DNA of 55,178 nucleotides, from NCBI GenBank assembly GCA_020348445.1, contig CP070751.1:896138-951315 (forward strand), in the 5' to 3' direction. The notes below the pieces were generated by a model. That model did not search any database. It was not told the DNA's origin and saw only the letters and a program-made list of their open reading frames with translations. The position numbers were made by a program, and so were the translations under genes. Origin of the DNA: Thermoplasmata archaeon. GTDB taxonomy: Archaea; Thermoplasmatota; Thermoplasmata; GCA-020350865. Shown in pieces: positions 27,237-34,177 of this stretch. Numbering within the stretch: position 1 is the stretch's first letter; each line of letters opens with the position of its first letter.

Positions 27237-28145
27237 ATGGTATTTGATAAAAAGACACTGATTATTCCAGATGAGGCAAAGTTCGAGGAGCACAACATCG
27301 TAGCATCTGGCGATTTCATAATAGGCGATCGTGCAGATTTCGGTCTTGGGGTTATAACTGATGGAAGGGTATTTGTGGGGGAAAAGACACATGTTAAGGG
27401 CAGCATAACCACAAAAGACGACATAAGAATAGACATGTGGACGCATGTTGATGGAAACGTTACTGGGGAGAAGGACGTTTTTCTTGCTGAAAAGGTCAAA
27501 GTAAAAGGAAAGCTATCGGTAGGAAAAGACCTTGATCTTGCGGACTCTGCCGAGATCGAGAAGTTCGAGGCTAGGGGATGGATCAACGTTAGAAGTCCGA
27601 TTTCTCTTGTAATTTATATTTATCTGTACCTATTAGAATTGATGAGGCAGGGAAGGAGCCAGGAGGTTGCCATGATCCTGGACGAGCTCGAGGAGGATGA
27701 TAATGAATTTCTAGTATCGGAAGTGTTCACCTTCGTACCCAACGATTCTGAAATCCAGCTGCAGAGTGCCTCCGTAAAAGGAAACTGCCGCATCGGAGAG
27801 AATTGCAGGATACTGGGCAACTACACTGTCTCAGGTTGGGTGAGGGTGGGAGGCGAGACCAAATTTCACGGTTCGATAAACGCGGGAAGGGACGTGTATA
27901 TTGGTAACGGCTCGGAAATCGTGGGTAGCATAACATCCAAGGGCGAAGTTACCCTCGAAGGGGACGTCCGTATTCATGGAAACGTGAAGGCAAAAAGCGT
28001 AGAGATGTTGAAGAGCACGGTTGTGGACGGTACAATCCAGGCACAGGACGGAGTGACATTCACATCAAAGGAATCAAAGGAGATCGAAGTTAAGGTCGAA
28101 AGGTTCGAAAGAGGCTTGGATGATCTGGATGCGGTTTTAGATTGA
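27237..28145 (+). CDS. Bactofilin-like polymer-forming protein
   Basis: A 302-residue protein made of two right-handed beta-helix blocks of short V-x-G-x-I/V-type repeats (residues 20-115, for example VKGSITTKDDIRI, and 180-275, for example IVGSITSKGEVTLEG). A helical insert follows residue 120 (LVIYIYLYLLELMRQ), then an acidic linker. This matches polymer-forming bactofilin/DUF583 proteins, which assemble filaments; archaeal members are poorly characterised. The ATG at 27237 follows two tandem AAAAAGGATGGG units, the second acting as SD. It would be a cytosolic scaffold or filament. Confidence 0.75.
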   Translation: MVFDKKTLIIPDEAKFEEHNIVASGDFIIGDRADFGLGVITDGRVFVGEKTHVKGSITTKDDIRIDMWTHVDGNVTGEKDVFLAEKVKVKGKLSVGKDLDLADSAEIEKFEARGWINVRSPISLVIYIYLYLLELMRQGRSQEVAMILDELEEDDNEFLVSEVFTFVPNDSEIQLQSASVKGNCRIGENCRILGNYTVSGWVRVGGETKFHGSINAGRDVYIGNGSEIVGSITSKGEVTLEGDVRIHGNVKAKSVEMLKSTVVDGTIQAQDGVTFTSKESKEIEVKVERFERGLDDLDAVLD

Positions 28146-28175
28146 TGATAGGTTCCCCAAAATCCCACCCTCAGA

Positions 28176-28213
28176 GTTCCTCTTGGCTTTTGCTTAGGTG
28201 AGCTCCAAGGAAC
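28176..28213. repeat. Inverted repeat in convergent intergenic region
   Basis: GTTCC-TC-TTGG at 28176-28186 pairs with CCAAGGAAC at 28205-28213, nine base pairs with a two-base bulge. It lies 3' of the bactofilin-like gene and directly abuts the first of the two covarying hairpins, so it may terminate that gene. Confidence 0.45.
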
Positions 28214-28266
28214 ACTTTGCCCCTCGGTTATGCTGTTAAATACTAAATCTTAAGTCTAGGGGCTCC
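28213..28266. repeat. Tandem structured element, copy 1
   Basis: This 54-bp unit begins CACTTTGCCCCT and ends AGGGGCTCC. GCCCCT (28219-28224) pairs with AGGGGC (28258-28263), and GG plus TTA inside pair with TC and TAA after one mismatch and one bulged G. Copy 2 lies 107 bp downstream (start to start). See findings for the compensatory changes. Confidence 0.6.
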
Positions 28267-28319
28267 TTTACCACTCTGTCGTGGCCTATTCCTTCTTCAT
28301 AATTAACAGATTTATAGAC

Positions 28320-28374
28320 CACTTTGCCCTTAGGTTAAGTAATAGAATGTTGATATCTTAAGCCTAAGGGCTCC
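28320..28374. repeat. Tandem structured element, copy 2
   Basis: This 55-bp unit begins CACTTTGCCCTT and ends AAGGGCTCC. GCCCTTAGG (28326-28334) pairs perfectly with CCTAAGGGC (28363-28371), and TTAA pairs with TTAA beyond a bulged G. The loop differs from that of copy 1 while the stem is kept. Confidence 0.6.
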
Positions 28375-28439
28375 CACCCAATATCATGTACATAAGAATT
28401 AACGATTAGTAAAATACAAAATGCTCACGTGCCTTTCCA

Positions 28440-29543
28440 CTAATCAATATCCACAATCTGGTAATCCTTTTTTCCCATGCCGAGTTTCGCGGCATGGTCT
28501 ACATGGACATAAGGATCACGTCCAGTCAATCCAAACAAAAGGCCTTCTTTGGGATTTAGATTCTCGGCCTTTGAATCTGGAAGTCGTCCTGCATTTTCTA
28601 TAATGTCCAAGGAGGCCTGATCAATTGCCACGATGTCATCGCAAATGATTATGCCCTGATCGTTTATAACAGGGACGTCACTGTGCGGATGGCAGTCGCA
28701 GTGGGGCATTACCTCCATTATGAAGTTGATGTAAATCACCTTGTTGGGCTTGAATGTGTCAAGTGCGGCTTTTGCTGCTTCTGCCATTGCCAATTGGAAC
28801 TCGTCTTGCACAATGGGGAGGTGAAGCGCTTCTTGTTCGCAGACCTCAACACATCTTCTGCATTTGTGGCACATGAAATGATCTATCTCGATTTTATCAC
28901 CCATGGTCATGGCATCGTGGTCACATACCTCAACACAATCGCCACAGAGCTCGCATTTTTCTTCATCCCAAGAAAGCTGTGTATCAATGGAGTGTATCCT
29001 GCCCCTTTCTGATTTGCCGGATCGGGTATTTCCTGGAACCGCCCCCATTGCCAGGTTCTTGATGGCGCCTCCGTATCCTGCCTGGATGTGCCCTTTGCAA
29101 TGGGTCACCACCACCATGGCATCTGCATCAAAGATCTCGGATGCTATTTTCACTTCACCCAATAATTGACCTGCTTTCATTTTTTGATAATTTTTACCAG
29201 ATATGCCGTCGGCCAGAACCACGGGGCAGCCAACGGAGAGGTAGTTGATACCTTCCATGTTTGCTGTTTCCAGGTATTCCAGACCTTCAAGCCTTACGGT
29301 ATCAGTGACAAAAGGTCTTCCCCCAACAGAAGATACAGCCTCCACCACCTTTCTCAGGAAGATAGGCCTTACGATCCTGTGCCCTCCTTCAGAGCCAAAA
29401 TGTGTCTTGATTGCTACATAATCATCCTTGGTAATATGACGTGAAAGATCCATTTTTTTGAGCATTCTCTCGAGTTTAGCAACCATTGATGTCTGATAAC
29501 TAAAATCCATTGATCTTGCAGATGCGAAGTAAATGTTCTTCAA
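28440..29543 (-). CDS. DUF362 iron-sulfur protein with 2x[4Fe-4S] ferredoxin domain
   Basis: A 367-residue protein. The N-terminal and C-terminal parts form the DUF362 domain (KTHFGSEGGHRIVRP, THCKGHIQAGYGGAIKNL). Inserted at about residues 188-235 are two [4Fe-4S] motifs, CELCGDCVEVC and CHKCRRCVEVC. Family members occur in many anaerobes and are thought to be redox proteins; no reaction is established. The start is TTG at 29543 with the SD GGTGGTGAG six bases upstream. The thioredoxin-fold gene lies 21 bases upstream on the same strand, so the two redox proteins probably share an mRNA. Confidence 0.88.
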   Translation of the reverse strand: MKNIYFASARSMDFSYQTSMVAKLERMLKKMDLSRHITKDDYVAIKTHFGSEGGHRIVRPIFLRKVVEAVSSVGGRPFVTDTVRLEGLEYLETANMEGINYLSVGCPVVLADGISGKNYQKMKAGQLLGEVKIASEIFDADAMVVVTHCKGHIQAGYGGAIKNLAMGAVPGNTRSGKSERGRIHSIDTQLSWDEEKCELCGDCVEVCDHDAMTMGDKIEIDHFMCHKCRRCVEVCEQEALHLPIVQDEFQLAMAEAAKAALDTFKPNKVIYINFIMEVMPHCDCHPHSDVPVINDQGIIICDDIVAIDQASLDIIENAGRLPDSKAENLNPKEGLLFGLTGRDPYVHVDHAAKLGMGKKDYQIVDID

Positions 29544-29564
29544 ATACTCACCACCTAATCGATT

Positions 29565-29813
29565 TCACCCTAAGATACGTTTTATTTCCTTTTTCAGTGC
29601 CTTTTTATCGGGCATGCCAGCATGCCACAATTTACCGTCTATCACGATGGCGGGTACCCTTTGAAAGCCCAGGGAAAGAACCCTGTCCTGATGTTCAAAT
29701 GCATTGAGTTCGACGTACTCAACCTGTGGATATTTCTTAAGCACCTTTTTTACCAGCTTTTTAGCAACGGGACATACATGGCATGTGGGATTGTAGAACA
29801 GCTCGATCTTCAT
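29565..29813 (-). CDS. Small thioredoxin/glutaredoxin-fold protein
   Basis: An 82-residue protein with the redox motif CHVC near the N-terminus (FYNPTCHVC) and a cis-Pro segment RVPAIVIDGKLWHAG. It is short, like archaeal glutaredoxin-like or small-thioredoxin proteins. I place the start at the ATG at 29813, which leaves only the usual three residues before the first beta strand and has AAGGA upstream; GTG at 29828 or ATG at 29825 are alternatives. A TATA-like TTTATAATAAATAAG lies near 29860-29875. It may serve as reductant for the neighbouring Fe-S protein. Confidence 0.85.
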   Translation of the reverse strand: MKIELFYNPTCHVCPVAKKLVKKVLKKYPQVEYVELNAFEHQDRVLSLGFQRVPAIVIDGKLWHAGMPDKKALKKEIKRILG

Positions 29814-29941
29814 TTTCCTTACCATCACGAATTCTATTTTGTATTTTGTGTGTAATATCTTATTTATTATAAAGGAGTTTCTAACACTGTCTCTTATCTA
29901 ATTTTAAATACCTATATCCCCTTTATCAGGCAGGTGATAAA

Positions 29942-30148
29942 ATGGATCCAGCAAAGAAAATCGAGGAAACAGCCAAGGGCACCATGGAGACCCTTGGAAA
30001 AGTCTATGAGAAACTCCCATCCATGAAAGATGTGATAAAGCTGATAGAGAACAAGCAGACCGAGTTTCGGCTGAAGTTCGAGAACCTGACATTGGACGGA
30101 GACATAGCCCTGGCAATAACCTTGATAAAAGAGGAAAAAACCGAGTGA
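29942..30148 (+). CDS. Small protein of unknown function (68 aa)
   Basis: I recognise no family. The protein is soluble and helical at the N-terminus, with a C-terminal stretch FRLKFENLTLDGDIALAITLIKEEK that could form beta strands. A TTTTAAATA box at 29902-29910 and a strong SD AGGTGAT at 29932-29938 support real expression. Confidence 0.7.
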   Translation: MDPAKKIEETAKGTMETLGKVYEKLPSMKDVIKLIENKQTEFRLKFENLTLDGDIALAITLIKEEKTE

Positions 30149-30198
30149 GAAATGGATTTTTACTCGGGAAGTATAATCGAATAGATACAATCCGTATG

Positions 30199-30229
30199 TT
30201 GACGAATCTAACATGTAGTATGTCGTCAA
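30199..30229. promoter_or_regulatory. Inverted repeat upstream of unknown gene
   Basis: TTGACGA at 30199-30205 is the exact reverse complement of TCGTCAA at 30223-30229, with 17 bases between them. It could be an operator for the gene at 30324 or the terminator of the gene ending at 30148. Confidence 0.3.
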
Positions 30230-30323
30230 TTCGCCCATAACCAAGAATTCGATTTACGTGTTAGCTCATGTAAGTCCCACTCAATCATACAGTTGTGGCT
30301 TACCTATAGAATAGAACCCAGGA

Positions 30324-30815
30324 ATGTGCAGTTCAATGAAAGAATTTGAAAGGCTGATTCGCCTCTGGAATCTCATAAAGGAAGGTTCTGTCGAGTGCGA
30401 ACTATCCCAAGAAAATGAAATGTTATGTGTGCACATCACACGCGATACCGTCACAATCGATATCAAGGATCCGAAAGCCGTTAGGCTGATTTGGCCCATA
30501 ATAATCAATTTCATCAAACCCAAGATGAGCACCAGGGATCATATCGAGGAAAGGGGTTCGTTCATATTGGGAATACTTATGTCTTTCAGGGCCAAAAGAA
30601 AAGGAATCTCCAATTATCTTTCTATTATCCAAGGGCTTGCCGCGCTCTTGGCAGAAAACAGAAAATGTGTTATCATAAAACAGAAAGGAAAGCAGCTTGC
30701 TAAACTCGGTTATGGAGCTGATTCCATGGGCATGCGACTTTTGAATCTCAAACATATTGAAGTAAGCGATCTATCCTCATTAATGGAAATACTGGAGGAT
30801 TCCATGTTGGGATAA
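30324..30815 (+). CDS. Hypothetical protein (163 aa)
   Basis: I do not recognise this gene. The product is an alpha/beta protein without signal peptide, membrane helix or metal motif. Notable stretches are CELSQENEMLCVHITRDTVTIDI and ENRKCVIIKQKGKQLAKLGYGAD. The first ATG is at 30324; the next in-frame ATG at 30336 (MKEFERLIRLW) may be the real start, and neither has a clear SD. It converges with the PNPase gene. Confidence 0.65.
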   Translation: MCSSMKEFERLIRLWNLIKEGSVECELSQENEMLCVHITRDTVTIDIKDPKAVRLIWPIIINFIKPKMSTRDHIEERGSFILGILMSFRAKRKGISNYLSIIQGLAALLAENRKCVIIKQKGKQLAKLGYGADSMGMRLLNLKHIEVSDLSSLMEILEDSMLG

Positions 30816-30886
30816 TCGCGATCAAGATTTTTTTTATATTTTTAAAAAATGTGTGAAATATTGTATCTTTTATGGCCCATGGTTTT

Positions 30887-33136
30887 TTATCGGTTTCTGC
30901 GGCCTCCCTTTCTCTTGTCGCTTTTCTTATATTTCCAACTACCACCTTTTCTGGGTCCCCCCCGTCTTGGTCTGTCCACATAACCTTCGGGTTTGGGAAG
31001 TAAAACCCTGGCCGAAACATCCACCTTGCCGTTCTCGATCCTGGTGACCTTCACCTTTACTGTATCGCCTAACTTCAGCCTGTCCGTGACCCTCTCCACC
31101 CTACCCCACTCGATCTCCGACACATGCAGAAAACCATCCTGACCGGGAGTGAGGTTGACAAAGGCACCGAAGTTCATGATCTTCACGACCTTTGCCTCAT
31201 CAAATATCTCCCCAACCTCCACCACCCTCACCAATTCCTTGATCGTCCTCTCGGCCTCTTTGGCGCGTTCGGCGTCTGTAGAGGTGATGAGAACCATTCC
31301 ATCATCCTCAATGTCGATCTGAACATCGAGCTCATCAGTAATGGCTCTTATGACCTTGCCTCCAGGGCCAATGACATCGCCGATTTTCTCGGGGTCGATC
31401 ATGAAGAATATGATACGTGGGGCATAGGGTGACAACTCAGCTCTTGGGGTGGAAATGGTCTTTTCCATTGAATCCAGGATTTTGTTCATACCATCCCGCA
31501 TCTGTGAAAATGTGGTATCGATGATGTCCATTGAAAGACCGCGGGTTTTGCTGTCCATCTGAATCGCGGTAATCCCATTTCGGGTGGAGGTGAACTTGAA
31601 ATCCATTCCCCCTGGTCCGTCTTCAAGGTCTTGAAGGTCTGTGAGCACTTTCCATTGTTTGTCATCGGAAGCAAGACCCATGGCTATCCCAGCAACCGAT
31701 TTTTTAATGGGAACACCTGCATCCATCAAGGCCAGGCTAGATCCACAGGTGGCAGCCATGGACGAGGAGCCGTTGGATGCCAGAACTTCGGTTACCACCC
31801 TAACTGTGTACGGAAACTCTTCCTCGGGTGGCAGAACAGGTCTCATGGACTTCTCTGCAAGGGTACCGTGCCCGATCTCGCGTCTTCCCGCTCCTCTAAT
31901 CGGTTTCACTTCGCCAACGCAGTAGGGGAGGAAGTTGTAGTGATGGAAGTACTTCTTAGTGCCGTCTAGCTCCATGGTCTCGATGGAAAGATCGTCACCT
32001 GGTGCACCCAATGTTACCACGGAAAGTACCTGGGTCTCACCTCGGCTGAAAAGGCCGCTTCCGTGGGTTCTAGGCAATACCGCAACCTCTGAGGACAGGG
32101 GCCGAAGCTGGTTTAATTTTCTTCCATCCACCCTCTGATCGCGATCAAGGATGGCTTTTGTGACCTGCTCCTCTATGAACTCATAAAAGAAACCTTCTAT
32201 CAAATTTTCGAGGTATTCTTTTGTGGCCTCTTCGTCTCTCTCAGGCGAGCTGAGCTTTTTAGAAAACTCATCTACCAGCGTTTTCTCAAGCTCCTTTATA
32301 ATCTCTTTTCGCTCCCCCTTTGAACCCTTTGGGGTGTTGAAAAGGTACTTATCAAGATGGGGTATGGCAGCCTTCTTGATACTTTCAATAGTCACTTTTT
32401 CCTCGGGGGAGTAATCTGATTTAAAGATAAGCTCTTCGGATGAGGCCTTTTTCATTCCAACCTCATTCCTGATTTTGTCAAGGAACTGAGCTTGCGGTGC
32501 CATGACCTCCATTGCCATGCCAAGTGCGGATTTCGCTTCCCCGTCCTTAATCTCCCTGGCATCGCATTCGATCATGGTGATACGCTCTCCGTCACCCATC
32601 ACAACCAGCTGCAGGTCTGAGTATTCAAGCTCATCTGCAGTTGGATTCACTATAAAGTGGCCGTTCACCAATCCTATCCTCACCCCCGCCACAGGTCCGT
32701 CGAAGGGGATATTTGAAATATGAACAGCGCAGCACGCAGCTAATATGGCCACGATATCTGGTTTGTTCTCGTGATCCAGGCTTAAGGGCAGGCATATGAC
32801 CTGCACATCGTTTCTCATGTCCTGGGGAAACAGGGGCCGAAGACCGCGGTCTATCATCCTTCCTATGAGAATTGCCTCGTTTGAGGGTCTTCCTTCCCGT
32901 TTTATGAATCTCGGACCTTTTATTCTTCCGGCAGCGAAATACCGCTCCTCAAAATCTACCATGAGGGGAAAGAAGTCCATCCCCTCCCTTGCCTCCTTGG
33001 ACATTGTAGCTGTGGCAAGAATCGTTGTTCCGCCCATCTGGGCAGTCACAGCAGCACCTGCTTGGGATGCCATGCGCCCGTACTCGAATATCACTTTCTT
33101 TCCTGAAAAATCGGTCTCGAATCTCTTGAAAGTCAT
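30887..33136 (-). CDS. pnp: Polyribonucleotide nucleotidyltransferase (bacterial-type PNPase)
   Basis: A 749-residue full-length PNPase: RNase PH domain 1 (about 10-210), helical domain, RNase PH domain 2 (about 310-545), a KH domain with GPGG (VIGPGGKVI) and an S1 domain (GEIFDEAKVVKIMNFGAFV), then a Lys/Arg/Gly-rich tail. Phosphorolysis motifs include FSRGETQVLSVVTLG, FHHYNFLPYCVGE, SNGSSSMAATCGSSLALMD and the acidic GGMDFK and QMDSK. It degrades RNA 3' to 5' with phosphate. The start at 33136 is chosen because MTFKRFETDFSGK matches the family N-terminus and GGTG precedes it; an earlier in-frame ATG at 33220 would add 28 unlikely residues. Finding it in an archaeal context is unusual, because archaea normally use the exosome. 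Confidence 0.95.
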   Translation of the reverse strand: MTFKRFETDFSGKKVIFEYGRMASQAGAAVTAQMGGTTILATATMSKEAREGMDFFPLMVDFEERYFAAGRIKGPRFIKREGRPSNEAILIGRMIDRGLRPLFPQDMRNDVQVICLPLSLDHENKPDIVAILAACCAVHISNIPFDGPVAGVRIGLVNGHFIVNPTADELEYSDLQLVVMGDGERITMIECDAREIKDGEAKSALGMAMEVMAPQAQFLDKIRNEVGMKKASSEELIFKSDYSPEEKVTIESIKKAAIPHLDKYLFNTPKGSKGERKEIIKELEKTLVDEFSKKLSSPERDEEATKEYLENLIEGFFYEFIEEQVTKAILDRDQRVDGRKLNQLRPLSSEVAVLPRTHGSGLFSRGETQVLSVVTLGAPGDDLSIETMELDGTKKYFHHYNFLPYCVGEVKPIRGAGRREIGHGTLAEKSMRPVLPPEEEFPYTVRVVTEVLASNGSSSMAATCGSSLALMDAGVPIKKSVAGIAMGLASDDKQWKVLTDLQDLEDGPGGMDFKFTSTRNGITAIQMDSKTRGLSMDIIDTTFSQMRDGMNKILDSMEKTISTPRAELSPYAPRIIFFMIDPEKIGDVIGPGGKVIRAITDELDVQIDIEDDGMVLITSTDAERAKEAERTIKELVRVVEVGEIFDEAKVVKIMNFGAFVNLTPGQDGFLHVSEIEWGRVERVTDRLKLGDTVKVKVTRIENGKVDVSARVLLPKPEGYVDRPRRGGPRKGGSWKYKKSDKRKGGRRNR

Positions 33137-33658
33137 TTTTTTCACCACTATTTTCACGGGTTTGATATCATCTTTTTTTGTCTGATATAAAGCCAAATGC
33201 GTTTGGTCTGTAAATCCCATGGCTTTCTTGTATATTATATTATTCTATTATATAGGGGATTGGTTGTCTGCTAATAAAAGGTTTACCATTGCCTGGAAAA
33301 TGAAGGGGCACTGGGTATTTAAATGACCCCGACAATGTCCATTGACTTAGAGAGTTCTAAACTTCCGGTATGTATTACTAAGGTGCTCACAGGCAACTTG
33401 GTTGATAATGCGGCAAATCAGGTAATTCGACCCCTGTTTCGGTTTCCAATTAATGATTTAATATAGAGGGCATGTGGATTTATTATACTATTTAAGATTT
33501 TTGCGGAACATTCCACAGAAGATTTATATACAACCTTTAACAGCTGATATTCCAGGGTGAGAATAGCGACTATGCAATCAGATATAACTCCTTATTAACA
33601 GATTCATCCCCAAATATTCTATGGATATATAGCCAAAATGCCTCGATATTTGTGAGGA
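33137..33658. other. Intergenic region between PNPase and winged-helix gene
   Basis: About 520 bases with no ORF carrying an SD and no RNA gene that I can recognise. A GAAGATTTATATAC box near 33520-33533 could be a rightward promoter, although it is about 130 bases from the winged-helix start. A GGTATTTAAATGACC stretch lies near 33314. Confidence 0.45.
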
Positions 33659-33946
33659 TTGGCAGAAATTCAAAGGCACAACAGTCTTATATCTACAGAT
33701 ATGAGGATTCTCCTCCATCTGTTGAACCATCATGGTTCCACAAGTCAATTTGATGTACCTTTTGAATTAACAAAGATGGGAATTGCTCAGCAGGTCTGTA
33801 TAAGTTATGGATACGCCCCCCGGATTATTAACAAGTTGATTGATGAGGGTTATGTTCAAGAATGCTGTGGACGTATAAAATGTTGTAGGAAAAAACAAAA
33901 ATATTATGTTCTTACAGATAACGGGATAAAATATGCAAGAAAATAA
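33659..33946 (+). CDS. Winged-helix DNA-binding protein (N-terminal fragment)
   Basis: A 95-residue winged-helix domain: ILLHLLNHHGSTSQFDVPFELTKMGIAQQV, then APRIINKLIDEGYVQEC, then KYYVLTDNGIKYARK. It is clearly related to the N-terminus of the ATPase at 41579-42847 (PFEITQKGIADGV, YYLTDEGI). The TTG start follows a weak GTGAGG. The frame stops at 33946, but the next stretch of the family continues in another frame up to 34131 (next entry), so the gene looks frameshifted and shortened. It may still yield a minimal DNA-binding protein. Confidence 0.6.
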   Translation: MAEIQRHNSLISTDMRILLHLLNHHGSTSQFDVPFELTKMGIAQQVCISYGYAPRIINKLIDEGYVQECCGRIKCCRKKQKYYVLTDNGIKYARK

Positions 33947-34131
33947 AAAACGGACTGTCAAACTTTTTGATTACATTGAAACTACCAAATGACACATTAA
34001 AAACAATGAAATTAAAGGATATAACGCTTTATTTAGAGAAAAAGAAACCCTGCTTTGGAATTTCTGAGATGGATATCTATACAATCCTAACAAAAGATTA
34101 TACACCTGACATTGAATCCCTAAAAATATAA
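33947..34131 (+). pseudogene. Out-of-frame continuation of the winged-helix gene
   Basis: In the -1 frame relative to the upstream gene, about 60 codons stay open to the TAA at 34129-34131 and read ITLKLPNDTLKTMKLKDI followed by CFGISEMDIYTILTKD. This resembles the segment that follows the winged helix in such archaeal HTH proteins. The switch would fall in the A-rich run GCAAGAAAATAAAAAAC near 33935-33951. It could be mutation, programmed slippage or sequencing error. Confidence 0.5.
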
Positions 34132-34177
34132 AAACAGTTTTTTGACTTTTCTGAGCCAAACGAAAGGTTATGGATTT

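Noticed and set aside
28146..28439. Small protein gene between the bactofilin-like and DUF362 genes
   Set aside because: No frame has a start with an SD and a plausible length; the region is explained better by the inverted repeats.
33137..33220. N-terminal extension of PNPase from an in-frame ATG
   Set aside because: The 28 extra residues have no family match, and GGTG lies directly before the internal ATG that matches the conserved N-terminus.
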